From DASZHJ01 sp035541215 (GTDB lineage Bacteria; Pseudomonadota; Alphaproteobacteria; ATCC43930; CGMCC-115725): DNA of 64,000 nucleotides. Position 1 is the stretch's first letter. Each line of letters starts with the position of its first letter. The stretch is taken from assembly GCA_035541215.1 (NCBI GenBank), contig DATKNV010000032.1:1-64000 (forward strand), in the 5' to 3' direction. Below are positions 25,455-34,589 of this stretch, piece by piece. Made by a program: the position numbers and the translations under genes. The notes under the pieces were generated by a model. That model was not told the origin of the DNA and did no database searches. It was given only the letters and a program-made list of their open reading frames with translations.

Positions 25455-27128
25455 ATGGCCGCTGAGACCGAAGCGAGACCGCGCCGCTCCGCGCTCGCCT
25501 CGGCGCGCGCCTGGCGCGCCCTCGATCTCGCGCCGGAGCTGCGCAGGGGCGTCGAGGCGGCCGCGCGCGCGGCGGGTGTCGAGCCCGAGACTTGGCTCTC
25601 GCGCGCGATCATGGATGCCGCAGCCGCGCCCGCAGCCCCGGCGCCGGAGCCCTCCGCACCGGCGTCGGCGGCGCCCCCGCGCGATGCCGAGGCGGTGCAG
25701 GCGCTCTCGGCCTTGCTGACCACGGCGCGGGAGCGCGGGCGACCGGCGGCCCCGGAAGCGCAGCCGGTGGCTCTCCACCCCGAGCCCGAGCCGCACGCCG
25801 AAGCCGAGGACATCCCGGTTCCGTCGGAGCCGCCGCCGCAACGCCGGCGGCACCTTCTGACCCTCCTGCTGCTCTTGCTCGCAATCGCCGCGGCGGCCGC
25901 GGCCGGTACCTTCTATGTCCGCTATAGCGGCGCGCCGCCGGCATCGCAGCCGGCGGTCGTCGTCTCTTTGCCGGCTGCCCCGGTACCGCAGACGCAAGCT
26001 CCGCCGCCGCAGGCCGCAGCCCCTCCGCCGGAGGCCGCGCCGTCACCGCAGGCCGCAGCCCCTCCGCCGCCGGAGCCGCCGCCCGCGCAAGCCACAGCGC
26101 AACCGGAGGCGCCCCACGCCCCCCCGCCGCCGCCGAGTGCCGCAGAGACCCCGTCGCCGGCCGCTGCACCGCCCTCGGCCGCAGCTCCTCAATCCCCACC
26201 GCCATCTGACGCCTCGGGCACGCCGGCGCGCCGTCCCGACACTGCGGCCGCGCCGCCCGCAGCAGGACCGCGCTCGCCGACGAAGCAGGCCGCGGTGGAG
26301 GACTACTTGACCGGCGTCCGCTATGCCTTCGGCAATGGCGTGCCGCAGGATTACGCCAAAGCCGCCGAGTACTTCATGCGCGCCGCGCTCCAGGGACAAG
26401 CGGACGCGCAGTACAACCTCGGCATCCTCTACGACAAAGGCCTGGGCGTCTCCAAGGATCCCGTGCGCGCGGCAATCTGGTATCACAGCGCGGCCGAGCA
26501 AGGTCATGCCTCCGCGCAGCTCAATCTCGGCCTCGCTTATGCCAGCGGCTCCGGCGTCGAGCAGAATTTCGGCGAGGCCGTGCGCTGGTTCCGCCGCGCG
26601 GCCCAGCAGGGCAACGTCACCGCGCAGTACAATCTCGCGGCCCTCTACGCGAACGGCAAAGGCGTCGAGACGTCGGACAGCTACGCCTATGCCTGGTTCA
26701 GCATCGCCGCCGCGGCGGGAGACCAGGAGGCGCGCGAGCAGATGGAGGCCGCCGCCAAGCGCATGAACCCGCAGCAGATGCGCGAGGCGCGCGCGCTCGC
26801 CGCGCAGATCGTCGAATCCTTGAAGCGCGGCGGCACGAGCACCGGCAACGCCGCCGGCGCCCCCGCGCGCCCGCCTGCCAATGCAAGCCCGCAAGCGGGC
26901 GATCCCCCCGCGCCGCCGAAGCCCGCGGACAAGGCGACGGTGGCGGAAATCCAGCGCTATCTCATCAAGCTGCATTACGACCCCGGCGCCGCAGACGGCG
27001 TCGGCGGCGACAAGACCACCGAGGCGATCCGGCAATATCAGGTCGACCGCCGCATCAAGGTCGACGGCGAGCCCAGCAAGAACCTGCTCTACCGCCTCAA
27101 GGCCGAGGTCGAGAAGCAGAAGAAATAG
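25455..27128 (+). CDS. Sel1-repeat protein with C-terminal peptidoglycan-binding domain
   Basis: A 557-residue single-pass protein. N-terminal helix shared with the upstream ParB-like gene (about residues 25-55, PELRRGVEAAARAAGVEPETW), one membrane helix (about 134-153), a Pro/Ala/Gln-rich spacer (155-275), four Sel1 repeats (about 280-425; AQYNLGILYDKGLGV and similar) and a PG_binding_1-like domain (about 494-550, ending in VDGEPSKNLLYRL). This layout resembles polar or cell-wall organising proteins of alphaproteobacteria. It likely links cytoplasmic polar factors to peptidoglycan (inference). The ATG at 25455 was chosen because it directly precedes the shared helix. Confidence 0.82.
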   Translation: MAAETEARPRRSALASARAWRALDLAPELRRGVEAAARAAGVEPETWLSRAIMDAAAAPAAPAPEPSAPASAAPPRDAEAVQALSALLTTARERGRPAAPEAQPVALHPEPEPHAEAEDIPVPSEPPPQRRRHLLTLLLLLLAIAAAAAAGTFYVRYSGAPPASQPAVVVSLPAAPVPQTQAPPPQAAAPPPEAAPSPQAAAPPPPEPPPAQATAQPEAPHAPPPPPSAAETPSPAAAPPSAAAPQSPPPSDASGTPARRPDTAAAPPAAGPRSPTKQAAVEDYLTGVRYAFGNGVPQDYAKAAEYFMRAALQGQADAQYNLGILYDKGLGVSKDPVRAAIWYHSAAEQGHASAQLNLGLAYASGSGVEQNFGEAVRWFRRAAQQGNVTAQYNLAALYANGKGVETSDSYAYAWFSIAAAAGDQEAREQMEAAAKRMNPQQMREARALAAQIVESLKRGGTSTGNAAGAPARPPANASPQAGDPPAPPKPADKATVAEIQRYLIKLHYDPGAADGVGGDKTTEAIRQYQVDRRIKVDGEPSKNLLYRLKAEVEKQKK

Positions 27129-27141
27129 CGCGAGCGCGGCG

Positions 27142-28008
27142 CTAGATCAGCCGTCCCGCCGCAACCCACCAGCCCGGCCGCTCCGCCGCGAGCCGCTCGG
27201 CGGCGTCGCGTGCCTCGGCGAGCCCCGCAAAGAGCGCGAAGCAGGTGGCGCCGCTCCCGCTCATGCGCGCGAGGAGCGCCCCCGGCGCGGCGGAGAGAGC
27301 GCGCAGAACCTCCGATATCTCCGGCACCAGCGAGATCGCGGCGCTCGCGAGGTCGTTGCGGCGCTGCGCGAGCGCGGAGACGAGATCGCGGACGTCGCGG
27401 AAGGGATGCTCGAAGCGCGCGGGCTGCGAGAACGCGCCGGTCCTGGCCTTGAAGACCGCGGGTGTCGCAACGGCGATACCGGGATTGGCCAAGAGCACCG
27501 CGCATTCCGGGAGCGGCGGCGCGGCCGAGACCTGCTCGCCGACGCCGCCGAGCCAAGCGGTGCAACCGAGAAGACAGACCGGCACGTCCGCGCCCAGGCT
27601 CTCGGCGAGTCCCGCGAATCGGGGCTCGCCGAGATCGAGATGCCAAAGCTCCGCAAGCGCGTGCAGCGCCGCCGCGGCATCGCTGGAGCCGCCGCCGATC
27701 CCCGAGGCGACCGGCAGGTTCTTCTCGAGCAGCAGGGCCGCGCGCGGAGCAATGCCCGCGCGCGCGGCGAGCGACACGGCCGCGCGGTGCACGAGATTGT
27801 CCTCGCCTGCCCCCGCGAGCGCCGGCGCGAAGCGGCCCTCGACGCGGAGCTCGAGACCCCCCGCCTCGCTCGCGGTCACGGCGTCCGCGACATCCGCGAA
27901 GGCGACGAGGCTCTCGAGCAGGTGATATCCGTCGAGCCGGCGGCCGACCACGTGCAGATAGAGATTGAGCTTCGCGGGTGCCGGGCGCCGCACCGCCCGC
28001 ACGGGCAT
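27142..28008 (-). CDS. ispE: 4-diphosphocytidyl-2-C-methyl-D-erythritol kinase IspE
   Basis: A 288-residue GHMP kinase that phosphorylates CDP-methylerythritol in the non-mevalonate isoprenoid pathway. The start APAKLNLYLHVVGRRLDGYH is typical, with the catalytic Lys and Asp. The ATP loop is LPVASGIGGGSSDAAA (about residues 95-110), and the C-terminal GHMP motif is ARMSGSGATCFALF. It lies 6 bases after the TPR lipoprotein gene on the same strand, a pairing usual in Rhodospirillales. The stop is convergent with the Sel1 gene. Confidence 0.95.
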   Translation of the reverse strand: MPVRAVRRPAPAKLNLYLHVVGRRLDGYHLLESLVAFADVADAVTASEAGGLELRVEGRFAPALAGAGEDNLVHRAAVSLAARAGIAPRAALLLEKNLPVASGIGGGSSDAAAALHALAELWHLDLGEPRFAGLAESLGADVPVCLLGCTAWLGGVGEQVSAAPPLPECAVLLANPGIAVATPAVFKARTGAFSQPARFEHPFRDVRDLVSALAQRRNDLASAAISLVPEISEVLRALSAAPGALLARMSGSGATCFALFAGLAEARDAAERLAAERPGWWVAAGRLI

Positions 28009-28014
28009 CGCGCC

Positions 28015-29769
28015 TCAGCCGCCGCGCGCGCCGGTGGCGGGCGGTGCGGTAAGGCCCTTGTCGAGCTTCGCCTCGATGGTCTTGACCTGATCGGCCTCGG
28101 GCTTGAATTGCAGCGCGCGCCGCCACTGATAGCGCGCCTCGGCCTCGCGCCCCGAGCGCCAATAGGCGTCGCCGAGATGATCGTTGATGGTGGGGTCCTG
28201 CGGCAGCAGCTCGAGCGCGTGCTCGAGGTACTGCGTCGCCTCGTTGTAGCGTCCGAGCTGGAAAAAGGCCCAGCCGAGGCTGTCGACGATGTAGCCGTCG
28301 CTCGGCCGCAGCTCGACCGCGCGCTCGATCATCTTGAGCGCCTGCTCGAGGTGCTGGCCCTTCTCGACCCAGGAGTAGCCGAGATAATTCAGGACCAGCG
28401 GCTGGTCCGGCTGCAGCTCGAGCGCGCGCTCGAAATCCGCCTCGGCGCGCGGCCATTGGCCCGAGCGCTCGAGCGCGATGCCGCGGCTGTAGAAGAGCGC
28501 CCAATGCCGCGGCTCGATCTGCGGGATGCGCGCCATGGCCTCGTCATAGGCCGTCACCGCCTCCGCGAAGCGGTTGCGGCCGCGCAGGATGTCGCCGAGC
28601 TCGATGAGCGGCTGCGAGGAATTCGGCCGCTCCGCCGCGAGCTTCTTCAGCTCCGCGATGGCCTCATCCGTACGGTCGAGCTGATCCAGCACCTCCGCCG
28701 CGCGCATGCGCGCCTGCCAGGAGAAGGGCGAGGAAGGATCGATCGAGCGATACGTGGCGAGGGCTTCCTCGAGCCGCTGCTGCGAGTCCGCGATCTCCGC
28801 GACGAGGAGCCGGGCGAGCCCGTGCTTGGGCTCAAGCTCGATCGCGAGCTGCGCATAGACCAGCGACAGGTCCTCGGTGTCGCGCTGATTGAGCACGCTT
28901 GCGATGTCGAACATCGCCTCGGCGAGGCCGTCCTTCACGCCGCCAACGACGGGCGGCGGGACCTCGCCCGCGGCGATCCGCTGCAGACCCGCCTGCACCA
29001 GCTCGGAGTTGCCCGGATTCTCTTTCGCGAACCGCTCGTAAAGCGCCTTCGCTTCGGCTGCCTGCCCGTGCCGCTCGTAGAAGCGGCCGGCCATCTCGGC
29101 GGTCCGCCAGTTGAGCCGCTCGGCTCCCGCGATGATCTTCCTGTAGGCGGCGGACGCGCCCTCGGCGTTGCCGACGAAATCGTCGATCAACGCGAGATGA
29201 AACGTCTTGAGCTGCTCGAAGCCGCGGATGCGGTCCAGACGGTCGAGGGCCTCGAGCGCGCCCTTGGCGTCGTGCTGTCCGGCGCGGGTCCACGCGACGA
29301 CCAGCGGCGCCGAGAAGCGCAGCAAGCCGTCCGAGGAGAGGCGCTCGGCGGAAGCGGCGGCGCCGGTCTCGTCGCCGGCCTTTTCTTGCGCGACCAGCAG
29401 CACCAGCGAGGCGAGGCTCGAGCCGGGATCGACGACGACGAGGCGGCGCGCGAGCGCCGTCGCCCGATCCATCTGTCCCGCGCTCACGCGCAGCAGGAAG
29501 GCGCGCCGGAGGAGATCGACGTTGTCGGGGTCTTGTTTGAGCGTGCGCTCGAGGTATTCGGCGGCGGCTGCGTAATTGTGGTCGCGCTGCGCGATGCCGC
29601 CCGCGAGGTAGCTGCCGAGGCCGCTCGCCGTCGGCACCGGCGGGAGGTCGGACGCTGCCGGTGCCTCGCGCGCGGTGGCACCCTCGGAAGGCGCCTGCGC
29701 ACAGCCGGCAACGAGCGCCAGCAGTGCCAAACCCGCGACCCGTCCGATCCGTCGAATTCTAATGATCAT
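28015..29769 (-). CDS. Tetratricopeptide-repeat lipoprotein
   Basis: A 584-residue lipoprotein: basic N-terminus, hydrophobic stretch and lipobox LVAGC with Cys23, so it is probably anchored to the envelope. The rest consists of tandem TPR units from about residue 65 to 565 (for example YLERTLKQDPDNVDLLRRAFLL and YLEHALELLPQDPTINDHLGDAYWRSGR), making a helical scaffold for protein contacts. The partner is unknown. The start ATG at 29769 lies 81 bases from the etfD stop on the same strand, and ispE follows after 6 bases. Confidence 0.88.
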   Translation of the reverse strand: MIIRIRRIGRVAGLALLALVAGCAQAPSEGATAREAPAASDLPPVPTASGLGSYLAGGIAQRDHNYAAAAEYLERTLKQDPDNVDLLRRAFLLRVSAGQMDRATALARRLVVVDPGSSLASLVLLVAQEKAGDETGAAASAERLSSDGLLRFSAPLVVAWTRAGQHDAKGALEALDRLDRIRGFEQLKTFHLALIDDFVGNAEGASAAYRKIIAGAERLNWRTAEMAGRFYERHGQAAEAKALYERFAKENPGNSELVQAGLQRIAAGEVPPPVVGGVKDGLAEAMFDIASVLNQRDTEDLSLVYAQLAIELEPKHGLARLLVAEIADSQQRLEEALATYRSIDPSSPFSWQARMRAAEVLDQLDRTDEAIAELKKLAAERPNSSQPLIELGDILRGRNRFAEAVTAYDEAMARIPQIEPRHWALFYSRGIALERSGQWPRAEADFERALELQPDQPLVLNYLGYSWVEKGQHLEQALKMIERAVELRPSDGYIVDSLGWAFFQLGRYNEATQYLEHALELLPQDPTINDHLGDAYWRSGREAEARYQWRRALQFKPEADQVKTIEAKLDKGLTAPPATGARGG

Positions 29770-29850
29770 CGATTCCGTCGCTCAACCTATGCGCCTGCGG
29801 CGCGCGCCCCCTCGAGTGCGGCAGTATACGCCGAAGCCGGCCCCAGGCGA

Positions 29851-31473
29851 TCACATGTTCGGGTAATTCGGACCCCCGCCGCCTTCCGGCACGACCCAGT
29901 CGATGTTCTGGCCGGGATCCTTGATGTCGCAGGTTTTGCAGTGCACGCAATTCTGCGCGTTGATCTGCAGCCGCGGCTTGCCGCCCTCGCCGTCCTTCAC
30001 GATCTCGTAGACGCCCGCGGGGCAATACCGCTGCTCCGGGGAATCGTAGAGGGCGTAATTGAGCTCGATCGCCTGCTCCGGACGCCGCAGGCGGAGGTGG
30101 CTTGGCTGATTCTCCTCGTGGTTCGTATTCGAGACGAATACCGAGGACAATCTATCGAAGCTCACCTTGCCGTCGGGCTTGGGGTAGGCGATCGGCTTGC
30201 AATCGGCCGCCCGCTTCAGGTGCGTGTGGTCGGGCGTGTGGCGCAGCGTCCAGGGCGCGCGCCCGCGGAAGAGATACGTGTCGAGCGCGGCATGGACGAG
30301 ACCCGGCAAGAGCCCCCAGCGGAATCCCGGGCGGATGTTGCGCACGTGGCGAAGCTCGTCCCAGACCCAGCTGGCCGCGAGCGCCGAGCGATAGTCGGGA
30401 CCGCTCTCGCCCTGCAGTTGCTTGAGCACCGTCTCCGCCGCAACCATGCCCGACTTCATGGCGGTGTGGCTGCCCTTGATCTTCGGCACATTGACGAAGC
30501 CCGCGGCGCAGCCGATGAGGTGGCCGCCGGGGAAGGACAGCTCCGGAATCGACTGAAAGCCGCCCTCGTTGATCGCGCGCGCGCCGTAGGCGATCCGGCG
30601 CCCGCCCTCGAAGGTCGGTCGGATCGCCGGATGCGTCTTGAAGCGCTGGAACTCCTCGAACGGGCTCAGATAGGGATTCTCGTAGTCGAGGCCGATGACG
30701 AAGCCCACCGCGACCTGATTGTTCTCGAGGTGATAGAGGAAAGACCCGCCATAGGTCTTGCGATCGAGCGGCCAGCCGATGGTGTGGACGACGCGGCCCG
30801 GATGATGCTGCTCGGGCTTCACCTCCCAGAGCTCCTTGAGGCCGATGCCGTAGGTCTGGGGATCGGCGTGGGCGCGGAGATCGAAGCGCGCCGTCAACTG
30901 CTTGCTGAGCGAGCCGCGGCAGCCCTCGGCAAGCAAGGTCACCTTGCCGCGGAGCTCGACGCCCGGCTGGAAGTTCTCCGTGGGCTTGCCGTCGCGGCCC
31001 ACGCCCATGTTGCCGGTGGCGACGCCTGCGACGCGGCCGCCCTCGTCGAAGAGCACCTCGGCGGCGGCGAAGCCCGGATAGATCTCGACGCCGAGCGCCT
31101 CGGCCTCCTTCGCGAGCCAGCGGCAGACGTTGCCGAGGCTCACGATGTAATTGCCGTGGTTGTGCATCTGCGGCGGCGTCGGAAGCCGGATCGCGCGCTT
31201 CTGCGTGAGAAAGAAGAACCGATCCTCGCTCGCGGGCGTGTTGAGGGGCGCGCCGCGCTCGCGCCAGTCCGGAAAGAGCTCCGCGAGCGCGCGCGGCTCC
31301 ATCACCGCGCCCGAGAGGATGTGCGCGCCCACCTCCGACCCCTTCTCGAGGACGCAGACCGAGACCTCTTTCCCCTGCTCCGCCGCGAGCTGCTTCAGCC
31401 GGATCGACGCCGCGAGGCCCGCCGGCCCCGCGCCGACAATCACGACATCGTACTCCATGGTGTCGCGGGTCAT
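29851..31473 (-). CDS. etfD: Electron-transfer flavoprotein:ubiquinone oxidoreductase
   Basis: A 540-residue membrane-associated enzyme that passes electrons from ETF, fed by acyl-CoA dehydrogenases, to ubiquinone. It has the FAD-binding VGAGPAGLAASIRLKQ at the N-terminus, GSEVGAHILSGAVMEP, and a C-terminal 4Fe-4S ferredoxin domain with NCVHCKTCDIKDPGQNIDW, ending in the characteristic GGPNYPNM. Length is normal. A second ATG five codons in (31458) is possible. No etfAB genes lie in the window. A promoter-like pair lies just upstream. Confidence 0.96.
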   Translation of the reverse strand: MTRDTMEYDVVIVGAGPAGLAASIRLKQLAAEQGKEVSVCVLEKGSEVGAHILSGAVMEPRALAELFPDWRERGAPLNTPASEDRFFFLTQKRAIRLPTPPQMHNHGNYIVSLGNVCRWLAKEAEALGVEIYPGFAAAEVLFDEGGRVAGVATGNMGVGRDGKPTENFQPGVELRGKVTLLAEGCRGSLSKQLTARFDLRAHADPQTYGIGLKELWEVKPEQHHPGRVVHTIGWPLDRKTYGGSFLYHLENNQVAVGFVIGLDYENPYLSPFEEFQRFKTHPAIRPTFEGGRRIAYGARAINEGGFQSIPELSFPGGHLIGCAAGFVNVPKIKGSHTAMKSGMVAAETVLKQLQGESGPDYRSALAASWVWDELRHVRNIRPGFRWGLLPGLVHAALDTYLFRGRAPWTLRHTPDHTHLKRAADCKPIAYPKPDGKVSFDRLSSVFVSNTNHEENQPSHLRLRRPEQAIELNYALYDSPEQRYCPAGVYEIVKDGEGGKPRLQINAQNCVHCKTCDIKDPGQNIDWVVPEGGGGPNYPNM

Positions 31474-31530
31474 GATCTTGGTAGTGGATCCGAACGAGAC
31501 GTGGGATGGGACCGGCCGAAATCTGACGGC

Positions 31531-31559
31531 ACTATAGGGGATGGCCCACGGCCCTTAAA
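31531..31559 (-). promoter_or_regulatory. Candidate promoter of etfD
   Basis: On the minus strand TTTAAG (31554-31559) and TATAGT (31531-31536) are separated by 17 bases, 57 bases upstream of the etfD start. The -10 differs from consensus by one base, but the -35 is weak. Confidence 0.35.
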
Positions 31560-31677
31560 GAGCCGCGTCCAAGATGCTACCCTCCCGTGGGTCTACCGAT
31601 TCGGGCAGGACGGGGAAACGGAAATTCGCGCACATCGCATGGCCGGGCGCTCTAAAGCGAACTCACGTAAACCAAGG

Positions 31678-33441
31678 ATGAGCGAAATCGCTGCCGAACC
31701 TGCGGCATCGCTCTCAGCAGCACGCATTCGTGCGCAGAGCCTTGCGGCGGCCGCATCGGATCGCTTGCGTTCGAGCTTCGCAAGAGCATTCTGCCTCGAT
31801 GCAATTGAAGTCTATTGGAGCGGGATCCGTGCGCGCACCGAATTACCCGAGCCGCCCCCTGGCGCCCCCAGCGGACCGGATTTGGAATTGTCAGCGACCG
31901 CGAAGTCCATTGCCAGCGATCTCGGTACTGCGCTCGCTTCCGTCTCAGCATCCCAAGCGTGCTATCAGCTGGGCTCGACCTATGCAGCTATGCTGCCTGA
32001 TCGGACTCGTACGCAATTGGGGGTTTTCTACACGCCCCCCGCACTTGCCGAGCGCCTTCTCGACCAAGCCGAAGCTGCGGGCGTGAATTGGCGAACCGCC
32101 CGCGTGCTTGATCCGGCTGCGGGAACGGGCGGATTCCTTGTCCCTGTCGCAAGGCGGATGGCACGCGCGATCTCAACGGCCAACCCATCGATCATCGCTC
32201 ACAACATCGCAGTTCGCTTACAAGGCTGGGAGCTGGATCCATTCGCTGCATGGATTTCAACGGTCTTCCTTGTGAGCGAACTGCGGCCGATTCTTGGATC
32301 GGCCCACCACCGCCTTAATCGGATCGCGAAGGTCCGCGACAGCCTCGCCGATCCGCCAGCTGAGTACGATTTCGATCTTGTCGTCGGGAACCCGCCGTTC
32401 GGCAAGGTGAGTTTGCCGAATTCACTTCGACGTTCCTTTGAGCGTGGGCTTTACGGACATGCGAACCTCTACGGCCTGTTCACAGACCTTTCTGTGAGAG
32501 TAGCGCGCCGCGGAGGCATCATCTCCCTCATTACTCCAGCCAGCTTCCTCGCCGGCGAATACTTCAAGAATCTACGATCAGTGCTCTGGAAGGAAGCGCC
32601 GCCAGTAAGCTTAGGTTTCGTGAATGCGCGCAAGGGCGTGTTCGAGGACGTGCTGCAAGAGACCGTTCTGGGTACCTATCGCCGCGGTGGCGACCGCCGC
32701 CCGGCCTCGGTGTATTTCGTGCACGCAATCAAGAATCGGCAGACGAAATCGAAGAAAGCTGCCGCCTTCAATCTCCCGACTGAGCCGACAGCGCCGTGGA
32801 TTCTGTCTCGCACTTCGACAGACGCGCCCCTCGCCCGCCAACTCCGGAACCTTCCCGGCCGATTGGCGCAATGGGGGTATCGGGTTTGCACCGGACCACT
32901 AGTCTGGAACAGACACAAGACCCAGCTCAGGGATGAACCTGCGCCGGGACGTATACCGCTCATCTGGGCCGAGGCGGTGAGTGCCGACGGCCGTTTCGAA
33001 TTTCGCTCGCAAAGGCGGAACCATAAACCGTTCTTCGAACCGAAAACGGGTGACGATTGGCTGATCGTGCACACACCGTGCGTACTGGTGCAGCGCACTA
33101 CGGCGAAAGAACAAGCCCGTCGATTGATCGCAGCGGAAATGCCCCGGGAGTTCGTCACGCGCCACACGGGAGTGACGGTCGAAAATCACCTAAACATGAT
33201 CGTTCCGATTGAGTCCTCGCCGCCCGTGTCTCCGGCAATCGTAACGGCATTTTTCAACAGCTCCACTGCAGATCGCGCATTTCGATGCCTCAGTGGGAGT
33301 GTTGCGGTTTCGGCCTACGAACTCGAGGCCTTGCCGCTGCCCTCACCGGCTTCCATCGAATCGCTTTCTCGATTGGTCGCACGCCACGCTGGACCACTGA
33401 GACTCGATGAGGAAGTCGCCCGTCTTTACGGGCTAATGTGA
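31678..33441 (+). CDS. N6-adenine DNA methyltransferase of a type II restriction-modification system
   Basis: A 587-residue methyltransferase. Motif I is LDPAAGTGGF (about residues 144-153), preceded by LGVFYTPPALAERLL. The catalytic motif IV is NPPF (238-241), the arrangement of gamma-class N6-adenine enzymes such as M.PstI. The C-terminal ~300 residues are the likely target-recognition part. It protects host DNA against the adjacent endonuclease. GC content is visibly lower than in flanking genes, suggesting transfer. Start uncertain: ATG at 31678 (AAGG too close) or ATG at 31639. The frame is open far upstream across the opposite-strand genes, but that part is a shadow. Confidence 0.88.
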   Translation: MSEIAAEPAASLSAARIRAQSLAAAASDRLRSSFARAFCLDAIEVYWSGIRARTELPEPPPGAPSGPDLELSATAKSIASDLGTALASVSASQACYQLGSTYAAMLPDRTRTQLGVFYTPPALAERLLDQAEAAGVNWRTARVLDPAAGTGGFLVPVARRMARAISTANPSIIAHNIAVRLQGWELDPFAAWISTVFLVSELRPILGSAHHRLNRIAKVRDSLADPPAEYDFDLVVGNPPFGKVSLPNSLRRSFERGLYGHANLYGLFTDLSVRVARRGGIISLITPASFLAGEYFKNLRSVLWKEAPPVSLGFVNARKGVFEDVLQETVLGTYRRGGDRRPASVYFVHAIKNRQTKSKKAAAFNLPTEPTAPWILSRTSTDAPLARQLRNLPGRLAQWGYRVCTGPLVWNRHKTQLRDEPAPGRIPLIWAEAVSADGRFEFRSQRRNHKPFFEPKTGDDWLIVHTPCVLVQRTTAKEQARRLIAAEMPREFVTRHTGVTVENHLNMIVPIESSPPVSPAIVTAFFNSSTADRAFRCLSGSVAVSAYELEALPLPSPASIESLSRLVARHAGPLRLDEEVARLYGLM

Positions 33442-33443
33442 CA

Positions 33444-34517
33444 ATGAACTTTCCGGCACTTCTAGATCGCAACGCCATTCAGAAACGGCTCCGTGTGATT
33501 TTCCCCGAAGGCACGCCGGAGCGAAACAAGTGCGTCCGTGGTGCGGCGGCGGCGACTGTTTTCACGATGCTGTACGTGGGCGCTGTCGAACGCGGCGGCC
33601 GCTGGCTCGGTCCCGTTCACGTGGTTCGTATGAGCGATAGGCGTGCATCCAAAGTGGACGACGGAAGTCGAGCTGCCTACGCCCGACGCGCTGTGCTGAT
33701 CGGCCGCCGCTGGTACGCAGAGAACAGCCGGGAGCAGGTGCGCGACGAAGTACTGCGCCAAGGATTGATCCCGAACAACGCAGTGGTCGAGCGACCGGGC
33801 ATCGCAACGACATCGGGTGCGCCTCGCTACGCGCTTAAGCACGAATTCGCAGCGCTGTTCGACCCTTCGCTCGATGATGTTTCATTTGAGAAGGCTGCTG
33901 ATGCGTGGCGAGCCTCGAGTCTCTCGGCAGCGGCGCGGGCACGAATCAGCATCATGCGTCGAGGCGCGGTCGCAAGTGATCAAGGGGTCTTGGTACGATT
34001 TCCCAGCGGCGAGACCCGCCGCTTGACCGCTGGGCCAAGTTCGGTGATTTCACGGGCCGTGATAGAAGAGTTCGCGCCAAGGTTTCTGGTCGAGCCCGCA
34101 GTATTGTGGCTCAGCGAAAGCGGCGCGAAGGTGATTAGCCGTGATGATGGGTTGGCTGCTGATCTTGGCCTAAAGATCGACCCAAGCAAAAATCTGCCCG
34201 ACATCATTCTGGTAGATCGCGGAACTGAGTCATCGGATTTCCTACTCGTTTTTGTGGAAGTGGTTGCGACCGATGGGCCGGTGACGCCGCAACGGGCCGA
34301 GGCGCTTGCGTCAATGGCAAAGGCAGCAGGCTATGGCGACAGACAGATTGCGTTCGTCACGGCCTACCTCGATCGCACAAGGCCAGAGTTTCGGCGGACC
34401 TTTCCATCGCTTGCGTGGCAAGCCTTCGCATGGTTCGCGTCGGAGCCCGAGCACGTCGTCATATTGCACGACGGCGTTCGCTCACCAAAACCGCTTGGCC
34501 AACTGCTAATCCGATAG
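33444..34517 (+). CDS. Restriction endonuclease, PstI/BsuBI family
   Basis: A 357-residue protein whose C-terminal third matches the BsuBI/PstI restriction-endonuclease domain: LPDIILVDRGTESSD (Asp ~253) followed by LVFVEVVATDGPVTPQR (Glu ~272), as expected of its PD-(D/E)XK-like catalytic core. Founding members cut CTGCAG; the specificity here cannot be read from sequence. The N-terminal part is probably the DNA-binding region. It starts 2 bases after the methyltransferase stop (ATG 33444), or at GTG 33438 overlapping it, so both are co-transcribed. No controller (C) protein gene is visible. Confidence 0.85.
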   Translation: MNFPALLDRNAIQKRLRVIFPEGTPERNKCVRGAAAATVFTMLYVGAVERGGRWLGPVHVVRMSDRRASKVDDGSRAAYARRAVLIGRRWYAENSREQVRDEVLRQGLIPNNAVVERPGIATTSGAPRYALKHEFAALFDPSLDDVSFEKAADAWRASSLSAAARARISIMRRGAVASDQGVLVRFPSGETRRLTAGPSSVISRAVIEEFAPRFLVEPAVLWLSESGAKVISRDDGLAADLGLKIDPSKNLPDIILVDRGTESSDFLLVFVEVVATDGPVTPQRAEALASMAKAAGYGDRQIAFVTAYLDRTRPEFRRTFPSLAWQAFAWFASEPEHVVILHDGVRSPKPLGQLLIR

Positions 34518-34520
34518 ACT

Positions 34521-34546
34521 GCGGAGCCAGAGATCGAACCCTCCGC
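34521..34546. terminator. Hairpin after the restriction endonuclease gene
   Basis: GCGGAG and CTCCGC (6 bp, 14-base loop) start 4 bases after the endonuclease stop, in the short gap before the convergent radical SAM gene. There is no T-run. It is a possible weak terminator. Confidence 0.25.
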
Positions 34547-34589
34547 GACACTTGCACCCGCCGAAGCGTGGGGTTCTGTCGTCCGCTGC

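Noticed and set aside
26881..31638. Very long plus-strand open frame reaching into the methyltransferase gene
   Set aside because: It runs antisense through ispE, the TPR lipoprotein and etfD, all of which have strong family motifs, so it is a high-GC shadow. Only the part from about 31639 is a gene.
31639..34517. Host avoidance of CTGCAG as evidence of PstI specificity
   Set aside because: CTGCAG occurs in the window (for example at 1510 and 36344), so there is no avoidance to use as evidence, and the specificity stays open.
34518..34565. tRNA-like segment on the minus strand (possible attachment site for the restriction island)
   Set aside because: A TTCGATC-like loop is present, but its stem does not pair well and no acceptor stem or anticodon arm is visible.
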